Source of the DNA: Mesorhizobium_K marinum
Lineage (GTDB): Bacteria; Pseudomonadota; Alphaproteobacteria; Rhizobiales; Rhizobiaceae
NCBI RefSeq assembly: GCF_040813715.1
Contig: NZ_JBFOCH010000008.1
DNA length: 64,000 nucleotides
Reading direction: 5' to 3' (one strand)
Positions within the stretch are counted from its first letter, which is position 1, and every line of letters starts with the position of its first letter. The notes under the pieces were generated by a model that saw only the letters and a program-made list of their open reading frames with translations, did not search any database and was not told where the DNA came from. The translations under genes were made by a program, and so were the position numbers. Positions 52,581 to 61,469 of the stretch are shown here, one piece after another.

Positions 52581-53515
52581 ACGCGGCCGGCGAACGGCAG
52601 CCGCTGTCCGTCGAGAAATGCAGCCGCAGCGGCCCTGCGTGGCCAGCCGTCGGCGTAGCCGAGCGCGATGGTCGCCGCTCGATGGGGAGCCATAGGGCGA
52701 TAGGCGTGTCCGTAGCCGACGCCGACGCCGACAGGCAAGTCGCGCGTCTGGATCACCTTGGCTTCCAGCCTAACCACCTGCCGCATCGGATTGGCGCGAT
52801 CCGGCGTCGGGTTGACGCCGTAAAGCGCGGCGCCTGGCCTCGCGAGATCGTGGTGATATGCGCTGCCGAGGAAGATTCCCGACGAATTCGCAAGCGAGGC
52901 AGGTGCGGGGGGCAGCTTCCGGCGAAAATCCTCGAACGCGGCGCGCTGCGCTTCGTTGGTCGGGCTTTCCGGCTCGTCGGCGCAGGCGAGATGGCTCATG
53001 ACCAGCTTCAGGTCGAGGCCGTCGAGCGCATCGGCAGCGAGCCCGTCGACCTCGGAAGGCGGCATGCCGAGCCTGGACATGCCGGTGTCTCCCTGGATCG
53101 CGACAGGCAGGCGTCGTCCGAGCCGTCGCGCCGTCTCCCGCCAGGCCGCGAGCTGCGCCGCGCTGTTGGCGACCGCGATCAGCCCGGCTTCGGCGCAATC
53201 GACCTCGGCGCCCGGGTGAATGCCGTTGAGGATCAGGATCTCCGGTCCGGCGCCGAGCGCCATGCGCAGCGCCAGCCCTTCCGCTGCGTGGGCGACGAAG
53301 AAGGTGCCGCATCCGTCCTTGCGAAGGGCCGCGGCCACCTCCCCGGCGCCGAGCCCGTAGGCATCGGCCTTGACGACCGCGGCGCAGGCCGCGCCGCCCA
53401 GCCGGTCGCGCAAGCGCCGGTAGTTTTCGCGCAACGCGGCAAGGTCGATGGTGAGGATAGCGCCGGCCTGCTCGAGGCTCGGGCCGTGCTTGGTTGCTGC
53501 AGTATGAGGATGCAT
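52397..53515 (-). CDS. alr: Alanine racemase
   Basis: A 372-residue PLP enzyme of fold type III. The PLP lysine is in AAVVKADAYGLGAGEV (about 46), with GDTGMSRLGMP and VGYGHAYRP, and the second-subunit catalytic Tyr in the C-terminal domain near GRVSMDSIILDIS. It interconverts L- and D-alanine. Being next to dadA, it is probably the catabolic isozyme (DadX role). ATG 53515 (MHPHTAATKH) is preferred to a longer reading. Tail copies at 51826-51913 and 52060-52250 are assembly repeats. Confidence 0.93.
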   Translation of the reverse strand: MHPHTAATKHGPSLEQAGAILTIDLAALRENYRRLRDRLGGAACAAVVKADAYGLGAGEVAAALRKDGCGTFFVAHAAEGLALRMALGAGPEILILNGIHPGAEVDCAEAGLIAVANSAAQLAAWRETARRLGRRLPVAIQGDTGMSRLGMPPSEVDGLAADALDGLDLKLVMSHLACADEPESPTNEAQRAAFEDFRRKLPPAPASLANSSGIFLGSAYHHDLARPGAALYGVNPTPDRANPMRQVVRLEAKVIQTRDLPVGVGVGYGHAYRPMAPHRAATIALGYADGWPRRAAAAAFLDGQRLPFAGRVSMDSIILDISSLGRDLLPGELVELLGGNQTVDDIAILSGTIGYEILTSLGRRFHRRYLDG

Positions 53516-53602
53516 CGTCTTGCCCGGTAAATGTCGACCCTCACTACGTCCGGATGCCATGCGTTGCAACCGGACGGCCGGGGCCGCCGGGTCGACCAGG
53601 CG

Positions 53603-54124
53603 TCACCCCGCCAGGTGGCGGAACATCGACACGACCTCGTCGTAGACGGTTCGCTTGAACGGCACGACGAGATCGGGCAGTTCGTTCATCCGTCGCCAGT
53701 CCCAGCCGTCGAACTCGGCCGTGTGGCCGCCGGGCGGCGGGTTCACGCGGACCTCGCTGGTATCGCCGACGAACCGGAAGGCGAACCATTTCTGCGTCTG
53801 GCCCCGGTACTTTCCCTTCCACACCGTGCCCACCAGATGCGAGGGCAGGTCGTAGTTGATCCAGCGCGGCGCCTCGGCCACCAGCTCGATGCTCTCCATG
53901 CCGGTCTCTTCGTAGAGTTCCCGCCTGGCCGCGGCCAGCGGTTCCTCGCCCTTGTCGATGCCGCCCTGGGGCATCTGCCAAAGCCGCGCCGCGCCGGCCA
54001 TCTCGCCGTCCGGCTCAGAGATGCGGTGGCCGATCCAGACGAGTCCGTCTCGATTCAGCACCATGATCCCGACGCATCGCCGGTAGGGAAGCGATTCTGG
54101 ATCGACGGGCGCCTTCCTTGCCAT
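53603..54124 (-). CDS. rppH: RNA pyrophosphohydrolase (Nudix)
   Basis: A 173-residue protein with YRRCVGIMVLNRDGLVWIGHR and a perfect Nudix box GGIDKGEEPLAAARRELYEETG (about 54-75). WINYDLP and QKWFAFRFVGD are typical of RppH/IalA. It removes pyrophosphate from mRNA 5' ends to start decay, or hydrolyses Ap4A. ATG 54124 abuts the stop of the upstream polysaccharide deacetylase gene. Confidence 0.94.
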   Translation of the reverse strand: MARKAPVDPESLPYRRCVGIMVLNRDGLVWIGHRISEPDGEMAGAARLWQMPQGGIDKGEEPLAAARRELYEETGMESIELVAEAPRWINYDLPSHLVGTVWKGKYRGQTQKWFAFRFVGDTSEVRVNPPPGGHTAEFDGWDWRRMNELPDLVVPFKRTVYDEVVSMFRHLAG

Positions 54125-54125
54125 T

Positions 54126-55274
54126 TCAACCTTTCTCCGGATCGATGGTGACGGCCGAGACGGGCACGATCTCGATGCCGCGCTTCCTCGCTTCCGCCAC
54201 CCATGAGGTGACGGCGTCGACCGTGATGTCGAAGGCCGAACCCGTGCCGAGGGCGAAGCCCTTGGCCCGCGCGGTCGCTTCGAGCTGGTCGAGCTTCTTC
54301 AGGATGGAGCCTCTATCGCGATCGGCGTCGATGATCGTATCGCCTGACGCAAAGGGCACGCGGTCGGCCAGCGCCAGGTCGGGCGCGACGCTCCTCGCGG
54401 TCGTGCCGTCGTCGAGGTAGAGCAGGCCGCGCTTGCCGAGCTCGGCCATGAAAGGCCGCATCGCATCGACGTCCGCCACGAAGCGTGCGCCCATGTAGTT
54501 CATCACGCCGGTGTAGTTGGTGGTACGGGACAGGGTCCAGTGCAGCCTATCGACATTCTCCTCGGCCGAGGCGTCGAGCGTGAGCGTGTTCCTGCCGGGA
54601 TCGACGTTCGGATAGTCGAACGGCTCAAGCGGGGCCTGGATCAGGATCTCGTGGCCCTTGCGGCGCGCCGCCTGCATCCACCGTCCGATGGAATTGCCCT
54701 GTGACGCGAAGGCGAGCGTCACCTCGGCCGGCAGTTTCTCGATTGCGGCCTGCGTGCCTGTCTGCGACACGGCCAGCCCGCCGATGACGATCGCCACGCG
54801 CGCGCCGCGCGCGCCCGACCAGGGACGCGCATAGACGTCTACGGGGCGTCTTCCGTCGGCAGCGCGCATCGGCAGCGGGCCTGTGCTGCTTTCCTCGACA
54901 AGTGCCGGATCGGGAAGATGCGCCACCCTGAGGTCCTGCCCCACCGCCGAAGGGTCGCGAATGACGATCACGCCGCTGCCCTTGCCGGCGTCGTTCGGGT
55001 CGACCCGGATGATCGACGGCCCGTCCTTCGCCGCGCCAGCCGCCGGTGCGGCCTCGGCCACGCCGGGTGTCTCCTGCGGGGTCGAGACCACCGTCACGGC
55101 CGGATTGCGGAAGGGCCGCTCGCGCAGGGCGACGGCGCCGGAGACGGCGAGGATCGCGATTGCGCACGCGCCGACGGCGAGCGAGCGCGCCGGAGGCAAA
55201 AGGCGCCGCCGCGGGCCCTCCGGACGATTGTCGCGGCCGAGCGGGCGTTCGATGTCGTGGGTTACCTGCGTCAT
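54126..55274 (-). CDS. Divergent polysaccharide deacetylase family protein
   Basis: A 382-residue protein with a transmembrane or signal segment (LAVGACAIAILAVSGAVALRE, about 32-52), a Pro/Ala-rich linker, and a C-terminal NodB-like barrel of the divergent type. Family motifs are RVAIVIGGLAVSQTGTQAAIEKLP, VTLAFASQGNSIGRWMQAAR and HEILIQAPLEPFDYPNVDPG. It is exported and usually linked to envC-ctpA, suggesting a cell-wall role. ATG 55274 (MTQVTHDIERP) is the likely start. Confidence 0.87.
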   Translation of the reverse strand: MTQVTHDIERPLGRDNRPEGPRRRLLPPARSLAVGACAIAILAVSGAVALRERPFRNPAVTVVSTPQETPGVAEAAPAAGAAKDGPSIIRVDPNDAGKGSGVIVIRDPSAVGQDLRVAHLPDPALVEESSTGPLPMRAADGRRPVDVYARPWSGARGARVAIVIGGLAVSQTGTQAAIEKLPAEVTLAFASQGNSIGRWMQAARRKGHEILIQAPLEPFDYPNVDPGRNTLTLDASAEENVDRLHWTLSRTTNYTGVMNYMGARFVADVDAMRPFMAELGKRGLLYLDDGTTARSVAPDLALADRVPFASGDTIIDADRDRGSILKKLDQLEATARAKGFALGTGSAFDITVDAVTSWVAEARKRGIEIVPVSAVTIDPEKG

Positions 55275-55371
55275 GCGGCGGTCCGTCGCTGGGAGATCCC
55301 TTCGAATCAAACTGCCGGGACCTCTCGATCCCGGCAGCGACGCATTCACGCGATACCCGAGGCCCGAAGGC

Positions 55372-56697
55372 CTACTGATTCATCACGGCCCGGTCCGGAT
55401 TCGGCGGGAAGGCCGGGTCGGACTTGACGCCACGCAGGAGATCGAGCGCCAAGGCGAGCTGGACGTCGTCCTTCGGGTCCGGCGGCACATAGGCGGCCGA
55501 GCCCGAACCTTCGTCGTCCTCCTCGACGCCCTTGATGTGGCCTCTCAGATCCGATTCTCCGCGGGTCACGTCGCGACCTTCCAGATCTTCCGGAAGCGGT
55601 TGCTCGACCTTGATGTCGGGCGCGATGCCCTTGCCCTGGATCGATTTGCCGGCGGGCGTGTAGTAGAGCGCGGTCGTCAGCCTGAGCGCACCGTTCTCTG
55701 ACAGCGGAATGATGGTCTGGACCGATCCCTTGCCGAACGAGGTCGTGCCGACCACGGTCGCGCGGCGATGGTCCTGCAGCGCGCCGGCGACGATCTCCGA
55801 AGCGCTCGCCGAGCCGCCGTTGACCAGCACGATCAGCGGCTTGCCGTCGATATCGTCCCCGGGGCGGGCGTCGAAGCGGGAAATGTCCTTGGGGTCGCGC
55901 CCGCGCGTCGAGACGATCTCGCCGCGGTCCAGGAAGGTGTCGGAGACGCTGACGGCCTGGTCGAGAAGCCCGCCTGGATTGAGGCGCAGGTCGAGCACGT
56001 AGCCCTTCAGCTTGTCGGCGGGGATCTGATCCTTGATCTTGCCGATGGCTTCCTCGAGGTCGTCGTAGGTCTTCTCGGTGAAGGAGGTGATCTTGATGTA
56101 GCCGACGTCTTCCTCGACGCGGTACTTCACGGCCTTCACCTTGATGATGTCGCGCACGACGGTGATCTCGACCGGCTTGTCGGCGCCTTCGCGCAGGATG
56201 GTGAGCTTGATCGGCGTGTTGACCAGGCCGCGCATCTTCTCGACCGCGTCGTTTAGGCTGAGGCCACGCACTTCCTCGCCGTCGATCTCGGAGATGTAGT
56301 CGCCGGCGCGCACTCCGGCCTTGGCGGCCGGCGTGTCGTCGATCGGCGTGATCACCTTGACAAGTTCGTTCTCCATGGTGACTTCGATGCCGAGGCCGCC
56401 GAACTCGCCCTTGGTCTGGACACGCATGTCCTTCGCGGCTTCGGCGTTCATGTAGGACGAATGGGGATCGAGCGAGGTCAGCATGCCGTTGATGGCGTTC
56501 TCGACCAGCGCCTTCTCGTCGGGTGGCGTCACATACTGCGCCCGGACGCGCTCGAAGATGTCGCCGAAGATGGCGAGTTGCTTGTAGGTTTCCGAACCCG
56601 CTGCGTTGGCCGTTGAACTTGGCGCCCCGTAGACAAGGCTCATGGCCGAGGCCCCCATCAGGGCGCCCGCGAACAGAAGCGACAATTTACGTACCAT
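55372..56697 (-). CDS. ctpA: S41 family carboxyl-terminal processing protease
   Basis: A 441-residue exported protease. A signal peptide (LSLLFAGALMGASAMSLVYG) precedes a PDZ domain (GGLGIEVTMENELVKVITPI to EEVRGLSLNDAVEKMRG) and a tail-specific protease core. The catalytic Ser is in NGGSASASEIVAGALQDHRR (about 305) and the Lys in TSFGKGSVQTIIPL. It degrades periplasmic proteins and controls wall hydrolases. Its start overlaps the envC stop by 11 bp, so the two are coupled. Confidence 0.94.
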   Translation of the reverse strand: MVRKLSLLFAGALMGASAMSLVYGAPSSTANAAGSETYKQLAIFGDIFERVRAQYVTPPDEKALVENAINGMLTSLDPHSSYMNAEAAKDMRVQTKGEFGGLGIEVTMENELVKVITPIDDTPAAKAGVRAGDYISEIDGEEVRGLSLNDAVEKMRGLVNTPIKLTILREGADKPVEITVVRDIIKVKAVKYRVEEDVGYIKITSFTEKTYDDLEEAIGKIKDQIPADKLKGYVLDLRLNPGGLLDQAVSVSDTFLDRGEIVSTRGRDPKDISRFDARPGDDIDGKPLIVLVNGGSASASEIVAGALQDHRRATVVGTTSFGKGSVQTIIPLSENGALRLTTALYYTPAGKSIQGKGIAPDIKVEQPLPEDLEGRDVTRGESDLRGHIKGVEEDDEGSGSAAYVPPDPKDDVQLALALDLLRGVKSDPAFPPNPDRAVMNQ

Positions 56698-58015
56698 TTC
56701 CTGTCCTTCCAGACTGCCGGTCCATCCACCAAGGAGCCGGATCGACGGGTTTCCCATCCTTGCGGAACTCAACGTAAAGTTCCGGCACGGCATTTCCAAG
56801 GGTCTCGGCCGAGGCGCCCGCGACCCTGGCCTCGCCCATCGCCCCTATCGGTTCGCCCGCCAGAACGGATTGACCCGACACGACGCTGATTCTGCTCATC
56901 CCGGCCAGCACGACATGATAGCCATCGCCGGCATTCAGGATCAAGAGTTGTCCATAAGAACGGAACGGCCCCGCATACAGTACGCTTCCGTCAGACGGCG
57001 CCGTGACGATTGCTCCCGATTGTGTCGCAAGCGTGTCGCCCTGCATCACGCCGCCGTTACCGTCCTTGTCGCCGAATCGGCGGGCGAACTTGCCGGCCGC
57101 CGGCCAGGCGATTTTGCCGCGCAGGGCGGAAAATGCCGCCGCGGGCGCCAGCTGGTTCGCCTCAGGAATGGGCAGCGCCGCAAGCTCGTCGCTGCGCTTG
57201 CGACGCTCGGCTTCCGCCGCGCGCGCCTTTGCCGATTCCTCCGCCTGTGTTTCCAGGGCCGCGATCAGGTCTTTCAGGCTCCTGGCCTTGCCCGCGAGGT
57301 CTTCCGAGCGCTTCTGCTCGGCGTCCAGCGCTGTTTCGTGTTCCGTACGCAGCCGCTGCTTTTCCGCGACGAGCAGTTCGAGCCGCTTCTTTTCCGCAAG
57401 CTGCTCGGAGAAGGCGGCGGTCAACCGTCCGCGTTCGTCTTCGATCGACGCTGCGATGCGCGACAGCTCGGTCAGGTCGGCGACCAGCGCCTCGGTCTCG
57501 TGGCGCAGGCCTGGAACGACCGCCCCCAGCATGATGGCGCTTCGCACGGACGCCAGGGCGTCCTCCGGCGTGACCAGGATGGCGGGCGGCGGGTTGAGGC
57601 CCATGCGCTGCAGCGCGCCCAGCACCTCGGCCAGCACCTCCCGCCGCCCGGCAAGCGACTGGCGGATACCGTCTTCCTGCGCCCTCAGCGCCTCGACGCG
57701 GTCGGTGATGTCCTCGATGTCCTGGCTGAGCTTGCGTTCGGTCTTGGCCGACTGGATGAGCGCGGCGGTGATCGACGCGCTGTCCTTCCGCACCTTTGCG
57801 ATCTCGGCGGCGAGTGAGGCGCGCCGCTCCTCCGAAAGGGTGATCTCGCGCTCGACGCGATCGTATTCGGCGCGCGACCGGTTCATTTCGCGCCATTCGA
57901 GATCGGTGCCCTGGGCCAGCGCGCCGCCGAAGCCGGCTGCCAGCACCGCAGCACTCAGCGCGGCCATCGCGACAAGGCGCCGGGGGCAGGCCCAAATCCC
58001 GCCAGATGTCGTCAT
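56687..58015 (-). CDS. envC: Murein hydrolase activator EnvC-like (M23 domain, coiled coil)
   Basis: A 442-residue periplasmic protein. It has a signal peptide (VAMAALSAAVLAAGFGGALAQ), long coiled coils (about 30-280) and a C-terminal degenerate LytM/M23 domain (GKFARRFGDKDGNGGVMQGD, GSVLYAGPFRSYGQLLILNAGDGYHVVLAG). Zinc-ligand positions appear substituted, as in EnvC, which activates amidases instead of cutting itself. The start may be ATG 58015 or ATG 58042; neither has a strong ribosome binding site. It precedes ctpA with an 11-bp overlap. Confidence 0.88.
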   Translation of the reverse strand: MTTSGGIWACPRRLVAMAALSAAVLAAGFGGALAQGTDLEWREMNRSRAEYDRVEREITLSEERRASLAAEIAKVRKDSASITAALIQSAKTERKLSQDIEDITDRVEALRAQEDGIRQSLAGRREVLAEVLGALQRMGLNPPPAILVTPEDALASVRSAIMLGAVVPGLRHETEALVADLTELSRIAASIEDERGRLTAAFSEQLAEKKRLELLVAEKQRLRTEHETALDAEQKRSEDLAGKARSLKDLIAALETQAEESAKARAAEAERRKRSDELAALPIPEANQLAPAAAFSALRGKIAWPAAGKFARRFGDKDGNGGVMQGDTLATQSGAIVTAPSDGSVLYAGPFRSYGQLLILNAGDGYHVVLAGMSRISVVSGQSVLAGEPIGAMGEARVAGASAETLGNAVPELYVEFRKDGKPVDPAPWWMDRQSGRTGNGT

Positions 58016-58100
58016 TCGATTCGAAGTCCCGCTGGCGATCATCCGCAAGCCTACCGGGAGGTCGTTAAGGAAGAATCAACCATCTGCTCGCCGTGGCGCC

Positions 58101-58583
58101 TCAAGCGCGGTGGTAGGGATGACCCGACAGGATCGTCGCTGCGCGGTAGAGCTGTTCGCCGAGCATAATGCGCACCATCTGGTGCGGCCAGGTCTGCGCG
58201 CCGAACGACATGACGAATTCGGCGGCTTCGCGCAGAGACGGGTCATGGCCGTCGGGTCCGCCGATGGCGACAACCAGCGAACGCCGCCCACCGTCGCGCA
58301 TGTCGGCGATGCGCCCGGCAAAATCTTCCGAGGCGATGCTCTTGCCGCGTTCGTCGAGCAGGATCAGCGCCGCGCCGGTCGCCAGATGCTGCTTCAGCCG
58401 GTCAGCTTCCTCGCGCTTGCGGTCGGCCGCGCCCTGCGCGCGGCTTTCGGGCGTCTCGACAACACCCGCAAGCTCAAGGCCGATTGCCGGTCCGCTTTTC
58501 GAGAAGCGGTCGAAATACCGGTCGGCAAGTTCCTTCTCGGGGCCAGCCTTCATGCGGCCCACGGCAAATACCGAGATCTTCAT
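58101..58583 (-). CDS. rlmH: 23S rRNA pseudouridine(1915) N3-methyltransferase RlmH
   Basis: A 160-residue SPOUT methyltransferase, MKISVFAVGRMKAGPEKELA. The trefoil-knot SAM site is in VVAIGGPDGHDPSLRE (about 103), and the family C-terminus is WPHQMVRIMLGEQLYRA. It methylates the pseudouridine in helix 69. ATG 58583 is the family start. The order rsfS-rlmH is conserved in many bacteria. Confidence 0.95.
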   Translation of the reverse strand: MKISVFAVGRMKAGPEKELADRYFDRFSKSGPAIGLELAGVVETPESRAQGAADRKREEADRLKQHLATGAALILLDERGKSIASEDFAGRIADMRDGGRRSLVVAIGGPDGHDPSLREAAEFVMSFGAQTWPHQMVRIMLGEQLYRAATILSGHPYHRA

Positions 58584-58639
58584 TCGTCCTCCGGCCCGTC
58601 CGGGCGTCCAATCCCGGTCGGGCGCCGGTCGAGACTCTC

Positions 58640-59065
58640 CTAGTGGATCGTCTCTTCTTCCAGATCTGGAGCCTGCCACATCTTCTCGATGTTGTAGAAC
58701 TCACGGATTTCCGGGCGGAAGACGTGCACGATCACATCGCCGGCGTCGATCAGGACCCAGTCGGCCCCGGAGAGCCCTTCGACGCGCGCCTGGCCGAAGC
58801 CCCCGTCCTTCAACGCCTTGAGGAGCTGATCGGCGACGGCTGCGACATGGCGGTGCGAACGACCCGACGCGACGACCATGTGGTCGCCGAGACTGGACTT
58901 GCCCTGAATGTCGATCGAGACGATGTTTTCGGCCTTGGAGTCTTCCAGACTGGCAAGGACAGTTTCTAAGGCCCTGGACGAAGCATCACTTCCGCTTAGC
59001 CCGGCCGGCGAAGGCAGGATGTCCGCCTTCTTCCGAAGCGCTGTTCTCAGTGTCTTTCCTTTCAC
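58640..59065 (-). CDS. rsfS: Ribosome silencing factor RsfS
   Basis: A protein of about 141 residues: LETVLASLEDSKAENIVSID, HMVVASGRSHRHVAAVAD, WVLIDAGDVIVHVFRPEIRE and YNIEKMW are RsfS hallmarks. It binds L14 and blocks subunit joining in starvation. I choose GTG 59065 (VKGKTLRTALRKKAD). A GTG at 59104 is also possible and neither has a good ribosome binding site. It is divergent from mscS. The usual upstream neighbour nadD is not here. Confidence 0.88.
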   Translation of the reverse strand: MKGKTLRTALRKKADILPSPAGLSGSDASSRALETVLASLEDSKAENIVSIDIQGKSSLGDHMVVASGRSHRHVAAVADQLLKALKDGGFGQARVEGLSGADWVLIDAGDVIVHVFRPEIREFYNIEKMWQAPDLEEETIH

Positions 59066-59204
59066 AATGGAACAACCGCCGGCGCAAATCAGCCGGCACA
59101 CCAAAGATAGCCAGAGTTAGGTTGCAGTTTCAAGACGCCCGCCAGCTTCGGAACGCATCATGGCGGCAAGGATTAAGTCTACCGTACCAAGGAGGAAAAA
59201 GCCG

Positions 59205-60059
59205 ATGAATCTCGACCCCCAAGACGCCTGGGTAGCCGTTCAGGATGGCGCGACCCAACTGAGCGGGCTCGTCGTTTCCTACGCCTTCTCGGTGCTGGGC
59301 GCGATCCTCCTGCTGATCGCCGGCTGGCTGGTCGCGGGATTCGTGCAGCGGTCGCTCTACGCCGCGCTGAGCGGCGTGCGCGGCTTCGACGCCACGCTCG
59401 CCCGTTTCCTGTCGACGTCCGCCCGCTACGCCGTGCTCGTGCTGGTCATGGTCATGGTACTCGGCCAGTTCGGCGTCCAGACCGCTTCGATCATCGCCGC
59501 GATCGGCGCCGTCGGGCTGGCGATCGGCCTGGCGCTGCAGGGGACGCTGCAGAACATCGCGGCCGGGCTGATGCTGCTTTTCCTCAGGCCTTTCCGCATC
59601 GGCGAGTACATCGAGGTCAACGGGATAGACGGCACGGTCGAGGAGATCGGCCTGTTCGCCACCCGGTTGCGGGCGATTGACGGCACCTATGTCCTGGCGC
59701 CCAACTCCAATCTCTGGAACGAGCCGATACGCAACCTGAACCGCAACGGCGTGCGCCGCAACGACCTGACGATCGGCATCGGTTATGACGACGACATCGA
59801 GCTTGCCGTGGAAACACTGCTCGGGCTCGCCCGCGCCGATGGCCGGGTTAGCGCCGACCCCGCGCCGGCCGCCTTCGTCAGCGAACTCGGCGACAGCGCC
59901 GTTTCCATCACCTTGCGCTACTGGACCAGCGACAAGGATTTCCTGGCAACAAAGCTCGACCTGACCAAAGCCGGCAAGCTCGCCTTCGACGGGAAAGGCA
60001 TCTCGATCCCCTTCCCGCAACAGGAGGTCACCTACCGGAACGGCGCGCCGCAGCCATAG
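59205..60059 (+). CDS. mscS: Small-conductance mechanosensitive channel (MscS family)
   Basis: A 284-residue channel with three transmembrane helices (about 23-45, 67-88 and 95-125). The Gly/Ala-rich pore helix TM3 is IIAAIGAVGLAIGLALQGTLQNIAAG, followed by the beta domain LRPFRIGEYIEVNGIDGTVEEIGLFAT and NSNLWNEPIRNLNRN. It opens on membrane tension to release solutes. ATG 59205 follows AAGGAGGAAAAAGCC, an excellent ribosome binding site, which decides it over 59160. Confidence 0.94.
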   Translation: MNLDPQDAWVAVQDGATQLSGLVVSYAFSVLGAILLLIAGWLVAGFVQRSLYAALSGVRGFDATLARFLSTSARYAVLVLVMVMVLGQFGVQTASIIAAIGAVGLAIGLALQGTLQNIAAGLMLLFLRPFRIGEYIEVNGIDGTVEEIGLFATRLRAIDGTYVLAPNSNLWNEPIRNLNRNGVRRNDLTIGIGYDDDIELAVETLLGLARADGRVSADPAPAAFVSELGDSAVSITLRYWTSDKDFLATKLDLTKAGKLAFDGKGISIPFPQQEVTYRNGAPQP

Positions 60060-60063
60060 GCGG

Positions 60064-61353
60064 TCAGGGCTGCCGCTGCTCGTCCTCGGGCTGGAACGCC
60101 AGGTCAACGGGGAGCGGCGCCTGCGCGGTCATCGGCGCGAAGGCGCCGGTATCCGCGCTCGGCACCGGCCTTGCTGCAACCACCCGCCAGACGACGAAGG
60201 CGGCGAAGGACGCGGCGATCGCGATCGCCACATAGATGAAGGACTGCGTACCGAAGGTGGCCGTCAGCAGGGTCCCGAGCGCCGGCACGATGAAGCCGGA
60301 GATGGACCAGGCAAACAGCATGGTGGACGCGAGTTCGACGAGATCGGCCTTTGAGGCGCGGTCGTTGGCATGGGCTGACGACAGCGAATAGATCGATTCC
60401 GAGGCGCCGCTCCAGACGATGTAGATCACGAGGATGACGGTCAGGGTCGCGGTGTCGAAGCGCGCGGCCGCGACGCCGGCAATCACGACCAGCAGTGATG
60501 CGGCGATCAGCACGTAGCGGCGATCGGTGCGGTCGGAGATCCATCCGAACGGAATCTGGAACAGCAGCGTCCCGAGCGGCAGCGCGAACAGCAGCGTGGC
60601 AACCTGCTGCTGGGAGAAACCCTTTGCCGTGGCGTGGATCGGCGTGAATCCCGCGATCATCATCGAAAGCCCGCCCACGGCGAACATGCCGACGATGCCG
60701 ACCGGAGAGATGCTCCAGGCCCGCCTGAGCGCGACCGAAGCGGCCTCGGGCGGCGGCGGCTGGGCAAGTCGCGTCATGCCGACCGGCAGCATCGACAGGG
60801 CGGTGAACACGATACCGACGAGCGGGGCCTGCATCGAATTGATCTCGACCGCGGCCAGCAGCAGCGAACCGATGCCGAGCCCGACGACATAGCTGACGTA
60901 GAAGACCGCCATGATGCGGCCGCGTATGGAATTGTCGACCTGGTCGTTCAGCCAACTCTGGGCGACGATGAACATGGCGCAGATGGCGAAGCCGTAGAGC
61001 GCGCGGGCGGCGATCCAGAGGACCGGGTGCACGCCGGCAGCGACGCCGGCGTTGGAGAGCACGATGAGCGCCGAAAGCACCATGTAGGCCCGGGCGTGGC
61101 CGATGCGGCGCACCAGCGCGCCGGTCAGCAGGCAGCCGGCGATGCCGCCGGCCGACAGTCCGGTGAGGATGCCGCCGGCCCAGGTCGGCGCGAACCCCTC
61201 GGCGCCGAGCTTGACCGGGATGTAGGCGAACATCAGCCCGTTGCCGATGGCGACCAGCGCAAGCGACAGGATGACCGAGCCGACCGCGACGATCGGTGGC
61301 GGCTGTCGAGCTGCTCCGTGATCGTGCGAGACGGGCTGGGGTTGAGCGTCCAT
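60064..61353 (-). CDS. MFS transporter
   Basis: A 429-residue protein with about 12 hydrophobic segments. The motif A-like loop GALVRRIGHARAYM (about 80-93) lies between helices 2 and 3, and a second-half counterpart is FGWISDRTDRRYVLI. It resembles the YcaD-like branch, whose substrates are mostly unknown. The start at 61353 (MDAQPQPVSHDHGAARQ) is plausible. It is convergent with mscS, 4 bp apart. Confidence 0.86.
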   Translation of the reverse strand: MDAQPQPVSHDHGAARQPPPIVAVGSVILSLALVAIGNGLMFAYIPVKLGAEGFAPTWAGGILTGLSAGGIAGCLLTGALVRRIGHARAYMVLSALIVLSNAGVAAGVHPVLWIAARALYGFAICAMFIVAQSWLNDQVDNSIRGRIMAVFYVSYVVGLGIGSLLLAAVEINSMQAPLVGIVFTALSMLPVGMTRLAQPPPPEAASVALRRAWSISPVGIVGMFAVGGLSMMIAGFTPIHATAKGFSQQQVATLLFALPLGTLLFQIPFGWISDRTDRRYVLIAASLLVVIAGVAAARFDTATLTVILVIYIVWSGASESIYSLSSAHANDRASKADLVELASTMLFAWSISGFIVPALGTLLTATFGTQSFIYVAIAIAASFAAFVVWRVVAARPVPSADTGAFAPMTAQAPLPVDLAFQPEDEQRQP

Positions 61354-61414
61354 GCCGCGAGATTGCCAGCACGCAGCGCGTGCGGTAGCGGCAAAAGCGA
61401 CGTAGTTGAGAGCC

Positions 61415-61446
61415 AGACGACCGCCCGCGCCGGTGGGCGGTCGTCT
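61415..61446 (-). terminator. Long hairpin downstream of leuB
   Basis: AGACGACCGCCC (61415-61426) and GGGCGGTCGTCT (61435-61446) make a perfect 12-bp stem with an 8-nt loop, 24 bp after the leuB stop. No T-run follows on either strand, so it may be a 3'-end stabiliser or a Rho-assisted terminator. Confidence 0.55.
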
Positions 61447-61469
61447 GTGTGCCTATCGAAAGCGTTCGT